DNA from: Shinisaurus crocodilurus | Taxonomy: Eukaryota; Chordata; Lepidosauria; Squamata; Shinisauridae | Direction: 5' to 3' | Assembly: GCA_021292165.1 (NCBI GenBank) | Contig: JAHFWL010001321.1 | Coordinates: 762,501-826,500 of the forward strand | DNA length: 64,000 nucleotides | In this document: in pieces, positions 1 to 11,500 of the stretch | Layout of the letters: each line of letters begins with the position of its first letter | Position numbering within the stretch: position 1 is the stretch's first letter | Position numbers and translations under genes: made by a program | Notes under the pieces: model-generated | The model's database searches: none | What the model saw: the letters and a program-made list of their open reading frames with translations, nothing else | What the model was told of the DNA's origin: nothing

Positions 1-800
1 AAATTCACTCTGGTTGATATGAGGGGCACACATTCCCTCCAAACTCTCCCTTGATCTTAGGCCCCTTGGCTTTTGGTCCTCCATTTTCATTCTTGGCAGC
101 AACCCCTGCTGGACAGGAGTCTGGAAATGGATGCCCAAGCCCAACGGTGTGTCCTGCTCAGCATACATTTTGTCTCAGGCCACTTGCTTGGCAGCCATCT
201 TGTCTCAGGCCACCACCAGCCTTTCTTGAAGCCACTCTGCTCTTTCATCCTCCAATACCCTCCTTTGTCTTGGCACACGTCGGGGGAAAATGTAAGCCTT
301 GATTTTCCATCTGTCCTTAAGTTCTTCTAACAGGGTTGTCCTGCAGGGATGGGCCAATCCTCCCAGCAACACACGATCCTTGCATTACATGGGATTAGGG
401 TTTAAAATGTGGTGGGAGGGGGTTACACAGTAGGCTCCCTGAGGGAAATAGATAGAAAAAAGAAATGAGGGAGGATGTATAAAAGCAAAGAAGATCTCAA
501 TCCCTGCAGTTTCTAGAAGTGGCTGATTCTACTGTACAACCCCCTTTTTTAAAAAATATATGTCTCTACTTTTCAGGGAGTTCCTCCACTAATAAAGAAC
601 AGTAGAACACTCTTGCTGGATTAGACCCCCAAAGTCCAACAGACTGGCAATAACCTTCCTTTGCAGGTTACAGATAAACTGCATCTGAATCAGGAGGCTC
701 CACCGAGCTATTAAGGTCAATAGCCACTGATATCAGCTGTGATAGTTAGGTAGAATCTCCTTCTCATTAGGGTGCAGTCCAGATGTCCAATGGCTTCCAT
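1..800. other. no gene recognised
   Basis: No open frame here has recognisable protein content; the longest overlap one another in different frames. Around 590-700 the sequence resembles the antisense CR1/L3-like repeat seen at 12545-12860 (an 'aagaaca...tgctggat' start). The rest is unassigned. Confidence 0.5.
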
Positions 801-811
801 TGGGGAAGACA

Positions 812-1318
812 CGAAGCAGTCATAAGTCAGAGGCCCTTCTCACTCACCCACACTTGAGAGCAGTTAAGTGGGCAAGTACACGAGAGAAGGCCTTTTCCGC
901 AGTGGCCCCACACCTCCAGAATGGGTTGACATCTGGGGTCCCTCAGTCCCCATCACTGCAGGCTTTTAGGAAGGTCCTGAAAGCCTACTTATTTACTCTG
1001 GCCTTCCTCGGATTATGTTTTATTAGACTGTTCTGCTCTGTAGCCGCAATTATGTTGTAGGTTTTTTAGTAATGTTTTATTGCTGGTGTTTGTTGTTTTA
1101 CGAATGTTTGCTGCCTTATTGTATTGCTTTTTAATTATATCAATTTTAATGCTGTAAGGGAGCAATCATACGACCCCCTAGACATTGTCTGAGGGGCCAT
1201 AGGATATTTCTGATCTGAGGGGCCATAGGATTGCACCTCAAGCTGCATTGGGAAAGGTCCTGCCCTGAAAGGTGGCTTAGAAATATTTTAAATAAATAAA
1301 TAATAAAAAAAATACTAA
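812..1318 (+). mobile_element. L2-like LINE 3' fragment
   Basis: The plus strand encodes a decayed C-terminal L2-type stretch (840-1060, with the 'REKAFSAVAPHLQNGL' pattern that matches 'RKRVFSVAAPVLWNSL' of the better L2 at 8040-11684). It is followed by an L2-like 3' end with 'ggtggcttagaaatattttaaataaataaa' wording at 1270-1300. A palindromic miniature element (1155-1245) sits inside its 3' region. It is 5' truncated and inactive. Confidence 0.6.
1155..1245. repeat. palindromic miniature element (GCAATCCTAT-type ends)
   Basis: It starts with 'gggagcaatcatacgaccc' and ends with 'ggccataggattgcacc'. The centre 'ctagacattgtctgagg' recurs at 3240-3260 and, inverted, near 54790-54815. It is probably a non-autonomous DNA element nested in an L2 3' end. 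Confidence 0.5.
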
Positions 1319-1331
1319 AAAATGTAATAGC

Positions 1332-2082
1332 TGTGAAGAAAAGCCCTTATGGCAAGGCTGTGCTCCCTGCAGAGAGGCCCCATGAAGAAGATTTTTTCTT
1401 CCTAGTGTCAGATGTGCCCTTTTCTAGTATGTAAAATATAGCTGCCCTGCTTTCCAGGCTTCACAGAGAAGATTCTTCCTGGCGCCAGGAGTGACACTTT
1501 CTTATCATGTAAAACATCCTAGCCTTGTACTCAAGGCCCTGTGGCTAAGCCATGCTGATTGCCAGAATAATTTACAGCTGGGAACTGGTCAGGCGATGCT
1601 TTCACAGCATCTGAAGATGAAAAGATCAGATGAGAGACTGACCAGTGATTGGTCAAGGGAGATCAGACCAGTTGCTAGGGAGAAGAATATAAGACAGCCC
1701 CTCAGATGGGGCAATGTCTTCTTCTGTCCCAGCTAAGCTGAATTGCTGTGGGAGAACACACACCCCTTGGGTAATTAGCTGTGTGTAAGTTAGCTTTGTT
1801 ATTTTGCTTGTTGACTGAGTGTATCAATGGAGTCTGTATTTGGGAATTGTATTTTTGTATTGTTCTTCTTTGTTCCCCTCCCTCATTTTTACCCTTTTAA
1901 TCCTTAATAAATTCCTTTTAATCCTAAGGAGCGTAGTTTGCTTCTCTACAGTTCAGTGCTAAATCCCGTGTCTTAGACCAAAGGCTGTACACAGAGTTGG
2001 TTGGCTGGAGGAGGCAGAGTAGAGGGTGGCAATTTGCGCCCTTATTCTCCCTCCGAGTAAGAATGAGTTTAAGTTCTTCACA
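1332..2082 (+). mobile_element. solo LTR of an endogenous retrovirus-like element
   Basis: The block starts TGTGAAGAA and ends TTCTTCACA, the TG...CA inverted termini of an LTR. A TATA-like AATATAAGA lies near 1686 and an AATAAA signal at 1906-1911, the usual U3-R spacing. Flanking 5-mers ATAGC and ACAGC are a likely target-site duplication with one change. No internal gag, pol or env sequence is present. A related LTR lies at 53607-54326; both carry 'ttcagtgctaaatcc'. A DNA transposon with similar termini is possible but less likely given the TATA and polyA layout. Confidence 0.7.
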
Positions 2083-2184
2083 ACAGCAATATGGAAGGAC
2101 GTGTTTCTGGGTGTATGCAAAATGCCTTTCACCTCATCATAGTGTGGAACAGCTTTTCCCAGCCTGATGCCCTCTAGATACAGG

Positions 2185-2800
2185 CACTAGTAAACTCAAG
2201 ACTGGATTACTGCAATGCGCTCTATGTGGGGCTGCCCTTAAGGCTGCTCCAGAAAGGAGCCCGTGCAGAATGCAGCAGCTCGGCTGTTGTCGGAGCTGCC
2301 CCTTTTCAGCACACAACTCCTTTGCTGAAGGAACTGCACTGGCTGCCTATTCGCTACCGGGTCATGTTTAAGCTTCTGGTACTTGTGTACAAAGCCCAAA
2401 ACAACTTGGGACCAGGTTACCACAGAGAGCGCCTCCTCCCATACCAACCTGCTCGGTCACTGAGGTCATCAGATGGCATGCTCCTGGTGGTTCCTCATGG
2501 ACCTTTGGCCCGATTAGAGGCCACTGAGAGAAGAGCCTGCAGTGTGGTGGCTCCATTTCTGTGGAACTCCCTGCCTCTGGAGGTCAGGCAGGCTCTGACA
2601 TTGTTCTGCTTTCAGCACCTGCTGAAGACCTCCTTGTTCTGGGAAGCCTTCTCTGCTCTCCAGCCACCAATGTAATTGTTACTTTGTTTTCAATGTATTG
2701 TTTTTGTTTCTTTCATCTGTTTTTGACTTTTTACTGTTCATTGCTCCGTAATCTACTTAGATAAGGAGCCAAATACTGTTGTTAATAATAACAACAGCAA
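2185..2800 (+). mobile_element. L2-like LINE 3' fragment
   Basis: The reading frame 2226-2675 continues an L2-type 'RLDYCNALYVGLP...LKELHWLPIRYRVMFKLLVL...WNSLPLEVR' C-terminus. The same pattern appears in the L2 copy near 11100-11570. The element is 5' truncated, ends in an AT-rich tail with 'taataataacaacagcaac', and has no reverse transcriptase core left. Confidence 0.7.
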
Positions 2801-2904
2801 CTGGCTTGAGAAGACTGGTGTAGAGTACTTCATATTCGTGCTGGGCTAATTATAGATACACAGGCTGGCTATGTATATTCTGACATACACAGAAATATAA
2901 ATTT

Positions 2905-3057
2905 TAAACCAGGGATGGGGTACTTCTGGCACATGGGCCGAATGTGGCCTGCCAACATGGCCAACAGGGCCTTGGGTAAGGCCCCTCCCCTTCAAGAGAG
3001 AGTGGGTGGGACAGGGACTGAATGCTCAGCCCGAGGGTGTTCAAAATTCAAACTCTC
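2905..3057. repeat. hAT-like miniature element fragment
   Basis: It begins 'cagggatggggtacttctggcacatgggccgaatgtggcc', resembling the hAT element family with CAGGGGTGAGGAACC termini found at 14516 and elsewhere. Only one end is recognisable. Confidence 0.3.
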
Positions 3058-3064
3058 AGGTGTT

Positions 3065-3177
3065 AAAGGCGCAATCCTATGCATGGGAGCCTACAACTCC
3101 CAGCATTCCCCAGACAGCCATGTAGGACTAGGAATTGCAGGGCTTTTTTCTGTCTAAACATGCATAGGATTGCATCC
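3065..3177. repeat. hairpin MITE, GCAATCCTATGCATG type
   Basis: An inverted-repeat element with 'ggcgcaatcctatgcat' at the left and 'acatgcataggattgcatcc' at the right. The internal arm is 'ctacaactcccagcat'. Related copies lie at 4085, 7044 (half), 7843, 16259, 39356 and 53345. Confidence 0.75.
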
Positions 3178-3227
3178 CGAATGACTAAAAACCACATCAA
3201 CACACATACACACACTCAGAGAGAGTT

Positions 3228-3665
3228 AGGGAGCAATCCTATAGCCCCTAGACATTGTCTGAGGGGCCATAGGATAGTGTGGATTCCCCCCTCCAAGGTC
3301 AGAGACAGCGCTTCGACCTTGGGAGGGGGAGTCAGAGATCCGACCTGCCCTCTCCCCTGCCTCCTCGCAGCAGGCCTCCAAGGTTGGAGAATCGACTTCA
3401 GAGAGGGGGGAAAGGGGGCGTTCCGGTGGGCGGGAGGGAAAGAGACCAGGAGAGGCCAGGATACAAGTTATCCTGCACTTCTTCCAGTCTCCTTCCCTCC
3501 TGCTCCGAAGCACTGTGCGAGATGGGCAAAAAAGCCAGTCTAACAAAAAACATAACAATGAGAAGATCGCCTCCACTGCCCCTCCCACCCAGCTGGCTTC
3601 AGCCCGGCAGGGCACTAGATACACAGAAGCGCACAAGGGCTCCACCCATAGGATTTGCACCCTTA
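3228..3665. repeat. miniature DNA element, GCAATCCTATAG type
   Basis: It starts 'gggagcaatcctatagcccc' and ends 'cccataggatttgcaccctt', roughly inverted. The interior is GC-rich with no coding pattern. The start matches the 1155 element and the inverted end at 54790-54832. Confidence 0.5.
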
Positions 3666-4084
3666 ACTGATGTGGTTGGGTTAGTCATTCAAAAGATATT
3701 TGATATCCAATTGTTTATAGCATTTTGGTTTTTCTCTTCTCCCTCTCCATATAGATAGCTGGCCTGAGTGTGTTCACTTTACAATTGGCTACTGTTAGCC
3801 ACTCAGTGCCTCACTCAGTAAAAGACAGGGTGGGGTGGGTTGGAGATGTAAACTGTATACATAAACGAAATAAACGAGCAGAGGCAGTCTAAAATCTCTT
3901 GGGATTAGCATTAGCTCTCTCACTCTCTGGCCCTTTATTTTATTTTAAAGGAACTGAACACAGAATGTTCTAAGGCTCCTCAGAAGAGGTGCAGCTTGCA
4001 GTACCTCTGAACATATGCAGAGTGCTTCCTCTTCTACCCTCCCCTACATTTCTTATTAAGGGGGCAGCAGAATGTCCACGACTA
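3666..4084. other. no gene recognised
   Basis: No gene, RNA or classified repeat is seen. The open frames running through it have no recognisable composition. Confidence 0.5.
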
Positions 4085-4272
4085 AGGGTGCAATTCTATG
4101 CAATTTTAGACAGAAAAAAAGGCCTACAACTCCCAGTAGGCCCCAGCCAGCTGTACTGGCTGGGGTATGCTGGGAGTTGTTGCCCCCCCCCCCCGTCTAA
4201 ACTTGCAGGGGCATGCTGGGGGTTGTAGGCCTTTTTTTCCTGTCTAAACTTGCAGGGGCATGTTGAGAGTTG

Positions 4273-6377
4273 TGTACTCTCAAAGCTGAAGAAATTCAAC
4301 AACTTGCAGAATCCCATGATGCGCGGGGCTTTTTTAAGGCCACAAGGGCCATTTATGGACCAAAAACCTATGGTACAAACCCTTTACAATCAAAAGATGG
4401 CACCAAACTCTTAAAAGACAAAGAGTCTATTGCACTGCGTTGGAAAGAGCATTATTATGACCTTTTAAATCGTAAATCTAAGGTGGATAATGAGATTTTT
4501 CCGCAAATCCCGCAAAAACAAATTAAAGAGGAACTTGCAATACTCCCCACTTTGGATGAAGTAAAAAAAGCCATTAATCAAATGAAGAACAACAAAGCTA
4601 GTGGACCAGATGGGATTCCTGCTGAAATCTTTAAAGAAGGGGGCCCCGAACTTGTACAACATCTTCATAAACTCATCGAAAAAATCTGGATAAGAGAAGA
4701 GATCCCAGAAGACTTCAGGGATGCCATAATTATCAGCCTCTTTAAGAAGGGTGATAGAACAGACTGTGGAAACTATCGGGGCATTTCTCTCTTAGCAACC
4801 GCAGGTAAAATATTTGCTAGGATTCTCGCAAACCGTCTTCTATCTATTTCAGAAGAGATCCTCCCTGAGACTCAATATGGTTTCCGCCCCTCTAGAGGGA
4901 CAGTAGACATGATTTTTACTGCACGCCAGCTCCAAGAAAAATGCCGGGAGCAAAATCAACCCCTTTATATGGCATTTATCGATTTGGCTAAGGCCTTTGA
5001 TACTGTAGACCGTACAGCTCTCTGGACTATCCTTATGAAAATTGGATGCCCCAATAAATTTGTGAATATCTTGCGACTTCTCCATGACAACATGACGGCA
5101 ACGGTTTTGGACAACAACGGCTCTCATGGTGCTCCATTTAAAGTGGGATCAGGTGTTAAACAGGGATGTGTTATCGCCCCAACATTATTTGCCATTTTCA
5201 TCGCCATGGTTTTACATCTTGTCAAGGGGAAACTTCCCACCGGTGTGGGAATTATATATCGAACAGATGGAAAGCTTTTTAATCTCAGCAGGCTGAAAGC
5301 AAAAAGTAAGGTAATTACAACCTCCGTTGTGGAACTTCAGTATGCTGATGATAATGTGGTCTCCGCACATTCAGAGGATGATCTCCAAACTATCCTAAAT
5401 GCTTTTGCAGAAGCATACGAAAAACTTGGTCTCTCACTTAACATCAAAAAAACCAAAGTGCTTCATCAGCAAGTGCAAGCCAATCCTTTGGTGATGCCAT
5501 CTATCCAGCTTGGCGGGACAATACTGGAAAATGTCGATCATTTCCTCTATCTTGGCAGCTATCTTTCTGTTACAGCTAACATCGACAGTGAAATCCAGCA
5601 TCGTCTGAGCTCCGCAAGTGCCGCATTTTCTCGAATGAAACATAGAGTGTTCGAGGATCGGGATATTTGTAAGAAGACCAAAACACTGGTTTATGAAGCC
5701 ATTGTATTACCAACTTTATTGTATGCCTGCGAAACATGGACTATCTATAAACGTCACTTCCACCTCCTTGAAAGGTTTCATCAACGTTGCCTCCGGAAAA
5801 TCCTGCAAATTACTTGGGAAGATAGGCGAACAAATGTCAGTGTACTGGAAGAAGCAAAGACTACTAGCATTGAAAAAATGATCCTTCAACGCCAACTTCA
5901 GTGGACCGGTCATGTTGTTCGAATGCCTGACTGCCGTCTCCCAAAGCAGTTACTTTACTCCCAACTCAAGGATGGAAAGCGGAATATCGGTGGTCAATAT
6001 AAGAGGTTTAAAGATGTTCATAAGGCTAATCTAAAAAAATGCAATATAAACATCGAAAACTGGGAAGCTCTGGCCCATGAACGATCTAAATGGAGGTTGG
6101 CCTTTCACAAAGGTTCCATGGACTTTGAAGAAGCCCGAGTGCAAGGTGAAAGGGAGAAACGTGCTAAGCGAAAAGCACGTCAAATGAATCCTTTACAGGA
6201 CCATCTTCTATCTGGTAACCTGTGTCCTCACTGTGGGAAGCTGTGTGGATCTAGAATTGGCCTCCACAGTCACTTACGGACCCATCGCTAGAGTCTACAC
6301 AATCTTCTTTAGAATTTCCTCCTTTTATCCCGGAAGACAATCTTACTCGGTCACGAGTGATCGCCTGATGATGATGA
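4273..6377 (+). mobile_element. RTE-like non-LTR retrotransposon, 5' truncated
   Basis: The element contains an uninterrupted ORF for a reverse transcriptase and ends with a short (TGA)n run at 6367-6376, a simple-repeat 3' tail typical of RTE-like LINEs. The endonuclease is missing, so insertion was 5' truncated. An inverted internal part of a close relative is at 29557-30356. The clade is not certain: RTE, Vingi and related lineages share this layout. Confidence 0.8.
4275..6291 (+). CDS. reverse transcriptase with C-terminal zinc finger (RTE-like LINE ORF, partial)
   Basis: About 670 residues are open to a TAG stop at 6289-6291. Reverse transcriptase landmarks appear in order: 'NYRGISLLATAGKIFARIL', 'TQYGFRPSRGTVDMIF', 'MAFIDLAKAFDTVDR' (first catalytic Asp), 'GVKQGCVIAPTLF' and 'LQYADDNVV' with the YADD catalytic pair near 5340. 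The C-terminal third has 'YACETWTIYKRH' and 'LQWTGHVVRMPDCRLPKQL'. The last 22 residues form a Cx2Cx12Hx3H finger. There is no true start: the frame enters from upstream at the 5' truncation and no apurinic endonuclease precedes it. The enzyme would copy its own RNA into DNA at a nicked target. The lack of stops over 2 kb indicates a young copy. Confidence 0.8.
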
Positions 6378-6416
6378 CTTTTCCCCGTCTAAACTTGCAT
6401 AGGATTGCACCTTAAA

Positions 6417-6950
6417 TCTGTGAGAATTTGGCATTACAGTATATATATTTGCAAATAGCCTCTCCAAGGCTGCTCTTCTCTCCCCACCCCCAATTCTCCT
6501 CCTGCTGCTTCTCTTGCAAATAGGATTAGAAGAGCAACACCTTTAGAATGCTGAAAATCTATAGGCGTAATAATATTTCCCCCCACAGTTTGCAGTAGCG
6601 TTACAGCTCACCTTGCCGTGCAAGCAAGCCCCCTTCCAACCATCAGCTTCTTCCTCTCCTATTGCAAACCTCCCCCCACCCCAAACAGACAGGAAAGGCC
6701 CTTTCCAAATTGTTACACACACCCCTTTACCATTGATTCTTGGCCTCTCTAGGAAACTCGGCTCCGTTTATTTAACCCTTAGGCTTAGCTTAGCTCATCC
6801 AGAAATGCTTACATTCTCCTACGGCAGCTTTCCTGTACACCTGGTGCCCTCCAGAGGTTTTGGATTTCAATGCTCCTCAGCTGTGGTATGGCTAATAGTC
6901 AGGACTGACATCTGGAGGGGAACCACGTTGGGAAAGGCTGTCCAGTTGAT
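6417..6950. other. no gene; unclassified dispersed repeat
   Basis: Around 6590-6800 a pyrimidine-rich stretch ends with 'ggcctctctaggaaactcgg...tttaaccctt'. Similar ends occur at about 25965-26010 and 41795-41840, so this is probably an unnamed interspersed repeat. Nothing else is recognised. Confidence 0.4.
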
Positions 6951-6952
6951 TT

Positions 6953-7025
6953 AAGCTTGCAATCCACACTTACATGTGAATAAGCCCCATTGAATTCAGT
7001 GGGATCTGCTTCTGAGTATACATGC
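6953..7025. repeat. palindromic miniature element, AGTAAGCCCC type
   Basis: 'gcaatccacacttacatgtgaataagcccc' followed by 'gggatctgcttctgagtatacatgc' forms an imperfect hairpin. Fragments of the same family are at 21530-21590, 23142-23212 and 59258-59335. Its terminal words resemble those of the GCAATCCTATGCATG hairpins. Confidence 0.45.
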
Positions 7026-7043
7026 TGTTCTCTCATTCTCTTT

Positions 7044-7092
7044 GGGCGCAATCCTATGCATGTTAAGACAGAAAAAAGGTCTATAACTCCCA
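7044..7092. repeat. half of a GCAATCCTATGCATG hairpin MITE
   Basis: Only the left arm ('gggcgcaatcctatgcatgttaagacag') is present; it runs directly into a CR1 fragment at 7093. Confidence 0.5.
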
Positions 7093-7826
7093 ACAGTCAC
7101 AGGATGTGGGATACTTGGCTCAACAATACTACAAGCGAGAAGGATTTGGAGTTGTTGTAGATCACAAGCTGAATATGAGCCAGCAATGTGATGTGGCTGT
7201 AAACAAGGCAAATGCTATTTTGGGCTGCATTGATAGAAGTATAGCTTCCAAATCGTGGGAAGTACTAGCTCCCCTCTACTCAGCATTGCTTAGGCCTCAT
7301 CTTGAGTACTGCATCCCGTTCTGGGCACCACACTTTAAAGAAGGATGCGGACAAACTGGAAAGGGTTCAGAGGAGGGCAATAAAGATTATCGGGAACTGG
7401 AAACAAAGCCCTATGAGGAGAAACTGAAGGAACTGGGCATGTTTAGCCTTCAGAAGTGAAGACTGATGGAAGCATATGATAGCACTCTTCAAGTACTTGA
7501 AAGCTTGACACAGAGGGGAGTGCCAGGATCTCTCCTTGACCATCCCAGCATGCAGGACAGGGAATAATGGACTCAAGTTACAGAAAGTCAGATTCCGCCT
7601 GGACATCAGGAAACATTTCCTGACTGTTAAGAGTAATAGGACAGTGGAACCAACTACCTAGGGAGGTAATGGGATCTCCCACCCTGGAGGTAGCCAAGGT
7701 GCAGCTGGACAGTCATCTGTCAGGGATGCTTTAGCTTGGATTCCTCCATTGAACAGGGGGTTGGACTCTATGGCCTTATTGGCCCCTTCCAGCTCTACTA
7801 TTCCTTGCTTCTATGATTCTACCTGT
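7093..7826 (+). mobile_element. CR1 LINE 3' fragment
   Basis: The plus strand encodes the CR1 C-terminal region ('[35 protein letters not shown]'). It ends in the CR1 3' signature, 'ggggttggactctatggcc' followed by 'ttctatgattcta' at 7812-7826. It is 5' truncated and has a stop near 7457. Confidence 0.85.
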
Positions 7827-7842
7827 GAGCCAAAATATATTA

Positions 7843-7940
7843 AAGGTGCAATTCTGTGCATGTTTAGACAGAAAAGTCTTACAACTTCCAGCATTCTCCA
7901 GCCAAGCTCCCCCCCCCATCTAAACATGCATAGGATGATG
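7843..7940. repeat. hairpin MITE, GCAATCCTATGCATG type
   Basis: The left arm 'aggtgcaattctgtgcatgtttagacagaaaagtc' and right arm 'catctaaacatgcataggatga' flank a C-rich centre. It lies just upstream of the L2 element. Confidence 0.65.
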
Positions 7941-8060
7941 TCCTTAGGCCACTGTGTACATCTGCAACCTTCAGCGTGCTGATGCCTTTGGCTTGCTCAT
8001 GGGTGGCGCCATTTTGCCTTCATAATCAACACAGCACACACATCCTGAACACACATCCTT

Positions 8061-8386
8061 GCTGCTTGCTGCTGCCTGGGAGGGACCACCCACACCACCG
8101 GTGGGACTGCTGGCTGCCCTTGCAGGACCAGGACCAGCCAGGAGCCGCCCTGCCCCACCTGCAACTGTGGGGCCATAAAGATCCGGCCCCAGGCAGCTGG
8201 GCATCATCCACCACCGCCTCCAGGAAGGACCAAGCCAGGCAAGTAGCCCAGCCTTGCTGCTTGCTGCTGCCTGGGAGGGACCACCCGCACCACTGGTGGG
8301 ACTGCTGGCTGCCCTTGCAGGACCGGGCCCAGCCAGGAGCCGCCCCGCCCCACCTGCAACTGTGGGGCCATAAAGATCCGGCCCTT
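8061..8386 (+). repeat. 195-bp tandem repeat in L2 5' region
   Basis: The segment starting 'gctgcttgctgctgcctggg' at 8061 repeats at 8256; the second copy runs about 131 bp before diverging. Tandem monomers upstream of a LINE ORF often serve as internal promoter units; that role here is inferred. Confidence 0.8.
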
Positions 8387-8553
8387 TGGGGGAGCCACTT
8401 CGGGGGTGGCACGAGGGCGAGGGCCTGCCCCCCTGCTGAGGGAGGATATAGGTGGGGCTGGGGTTTTTAAGAGGCCCTTTTTGAAGGGCTTGGGGGTTTT
8501 AGGGGTTGATTTTAGGGGTGGGTCTCCCGCCTGATCGGCGGAAGCGAGGGGGC

Positions 8554-11500
8554 ATGTGCCTCTCCCAGGGAGATGATGGAGGTTGTTCTGGGGGGCAAAA
8601 TATACCACTGTTGAGCGGCAGGCGCTGGCAGAACGCTAGGGGCAGGCCACGCCGACTAAGGGGGACAAGGGATCGATGCTTAATACCTATCCCTTGTCCC
8701 GGGCCTGCCCAGAGACAAGGGATAACTGGGGGATGTGTGGCTCCTCCCCCCGCCTTGCGTTTGCTGTTGTGCAATGCCAGGTTCGTTACCCAAAAAACAT
8801 CTTCCATCCATGACTTGATCCTGGATGAGGGTGCGGACCTGGCATGTATTACGGAAACCTGGCTGGACGAGGCCGCTGCTCCAACTCTGGTGGCCTTGTG
8901 TCCGGCTGGTTTCTCGTATGCCCAGCAGCCAAGGGTTGGGGGACGGGGAGGGGGAATGGCTGTTATCTACCGGGAGTCCTTGGTCCTTACCAGACTCCCT
9001 CTCCGGGAGACCAAGCTTACTGAGTGCATGTACTGGAGGTTGGGTCCAAAGGGCAGTCTGGGGATTCTGCTCGTGTACCGTCCACCTCGCTGCACGACAG
9101 ACTCCCTGGCTGAGGTGCTGGAGGTGGTATCTGATGTGCGTGTGTTGTCCCCCAGGCTATTGGTGCTGGGGGACTTCAATGTGCATTCGGGGGCTGCCCT
9201 CACGGGGACACCTCGGGACTTCATGGAGACCATGGCTTCCTGAGAGCTGCACCCTGTATTAACTGGACCTACTCATGTAGCCGGTCATGCACTGGACTTG
9301 GTTTTTGTTTCTGGAGAGGGGGAAAATGATCTGGAAATCGGGGGTATATCCACCACCCCCTTGTCATGGTCAGATCACTATCTGGTGGGGTTGGATTTCT
9401 CTATGCCACAACCCCTCTGCAGGGGTGAGGGAACTATTAGGATGGTCCGCCCCAGGCGTCTTATGGATCCAAATGGATTCCTGAACGTGCTTGGGGAATT
9501 GGAGCACACAAACGGTAGCTCGGTCGAGACCCTGGTGGACGACTGGAATGCTGAAATCACCAGGGCATTAGACCGAGTTGCCCCGAAGCGCCCTCTTTGC
9601 CTAAACAGAGCTCGCGTGGCGCCATGGTTCACTCCGTCGCTGCGAGCTCTGAAACAAGAGGTGAGAAGGCTAGAGCGCCGATGGCGTAATTCCCGCTCCG
9701 AAGACGATCGAACACGGGTTAGAGCTGCATCTTCAGCCTACCGGGTGGCGGTGAAGGCAGCAAAAAAGAATTTCTATGCTGCCTCCATTGCGTCTGCAGA
9801 GTGCTGCCCCAGGAGGCTGTTCCAAGTGGTCCGGAGTCTGGTCGGTCCAGTCGCTCCGGACCCACTGGAACAGTCAAAAGCCTCCTGTGAGGCTTTAGCA
9901 AAGCACTTCACAGATAAAATCGATCAGATTAGGAGTGGGATATCATGCGTCGTGGACACAGGGAGTGAGCGGGAGGAGGCCAATGGCAGACCGGTTTTGT
10001 GGGATCAGTTTCGGCTTCTTCCTTCTGATGAAGTGGACAAGGTGCTTTCATCTGTGAGGCCGACCACCTGCTTGCTTGATCCTTGCCTGTCCTGGCTCAT
10101 AATGAGCTGCAGGGAGAGACTGAGTGAGGGGATCAAGGCGGTGGTGAATGCCTCCCTCGAGGAGGCAGTGATGCCATCAGCCCTCAGGGAGGCAGTAATA
10201 AGACCGCTTCTAAAGAAGCCCTCCTTGGATCCCCAGGATCTAAATAACTTTCGCCCAGTCTCCAATTTACCATTTCTGGGCAAGGTGATCGAGCGGGTGG
10301 TGGGTGCTCAGTTGAAGGCACACTTGGATGAAGCCCATTATTTAGATCCGTGCCAGTCGGGCTTCAGGTCTGGACATGGGACGGAGACGGCCTTGGTCGC
10401 CTTGGTGGATGATATGAGGAGGGCTTTGGATAGGGGCGAATGCTCCTTTCTAGTCCTCCTCGATCTCTCAGCGGCTTTTGATACCGTTGACCACGGTATC
10501 CTCCTGGACCGCCTGGAGGGCTTGGGAGGCACTGTATTGCAGTGGTTCCGGTCCTTCTTCTCTGGAAGGTATCAGAGGGTAGTTCTCGGGGAGGAGGCTT
10601 CGGACCCTTGGCCGCTCACTTGTGGAGTGCCGCAGGGTTCCATCCTCTCCCTGATGTTATTCAACATCTACCTCAAGCCGCTGGGAGCTATCATCAGGAG
10701 GTTTGGGGTGCGGTGTCATCAGTATGCGGATGACACGCAGCTCTACCTCTGTTTCAAGTCCTCACCGAGGTTGGCCGTTGAGACCCTGTCCAAGTGCCTG
10801 GAGGCAGTGGCTGGCTGGATGGGAAAGAACATGCTGAAACTGAACCCCGACAAGACCGAGGTACTTCTGGTGGGGGACAAGGGGAGGTTAGGGGATGTTG
10901 ACCTGGTGCTGAATGGGGTACATCTACCCCTGAAGGACCAGGTCCGCAGCTTGGGGGTCATTCTAGACTCCCAGCTGTCCATGGAGGCTCAGGTGTCAGC
11001 TGTGAGCCGGGCGGCGCTGTATCAACTCCATCTGGTACGGCAGCTGCGCCCCTACCTTCCTAATCACCTGCTTGCATCAGTGGTTCATGCCTTGGTTTCC
11101 TCTCGCCTAGACTACTGTAATGCGCTCTACGTGGGGTTACCCTTGAAGACGGTTCGGAAGCTACAGCTGGTACAGAACGCGGCAGCTCGCCTGGTTAAAG
11201 GCAGCCGCCGCCGGGATCACATCACGCCAGTGCTGAAGGATTTGCACTGTCTACCAGCTGCTTGCCGAGCCGAATTCAAGGTGTTGGTTTTGACCTTTAA
11301 AACCCTATATGGCTCCGGTCCAGTCTATCTCAAGGAGTGTCTCCAGCAACACCAATTGGGCCGCTCAACAAGATCTGCCACAGATGGCCTTCTCCTTGTC
11401 CCTTCAGCCAGAGCAGCTAGACTGGTGGGGACGAGGAAGAGGGTCTTTTCTGTGGCGGCCCCCGTACTGTGGAACTCTCTCTCGAGTAACCTCCGCCATG

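Larger units (their letters stand above)
4085..6412. repeat. hairpin MITE split by an RTE-like LINE
   Basis: The left arm begins 'gggtgcaattctatgcaatttt' at 4086 and the right end 'cttgcataggattgcacc' closes at about 6412. The right arm appears as tandem units: copies end at 4207 and about 4254, and a third begins at 4255. The third is broken near 4273 by the LINE and resumes near 6378. The 17-mer CCCCGTCTAAACTTGCA occurs at 4191-4207 and 6382-6398. Confidence 0.6.

Noticed and set aside
4191..6398. CCCCGTCTAAACTTGCA as a 17-bp target duplication around the RTE-like LINE
   Set aside because: The same word is part of the MITE right arm, which is tandemly repeated; the repeat is better explained by the arms.
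7976..8470. 164-codon frame upstream of the L2 ORF as an L2 ORF1
   Set aside because: It translates the 195-bp tandem repeat and is equally open on the minus strand; no ORF1-type motif is seen.
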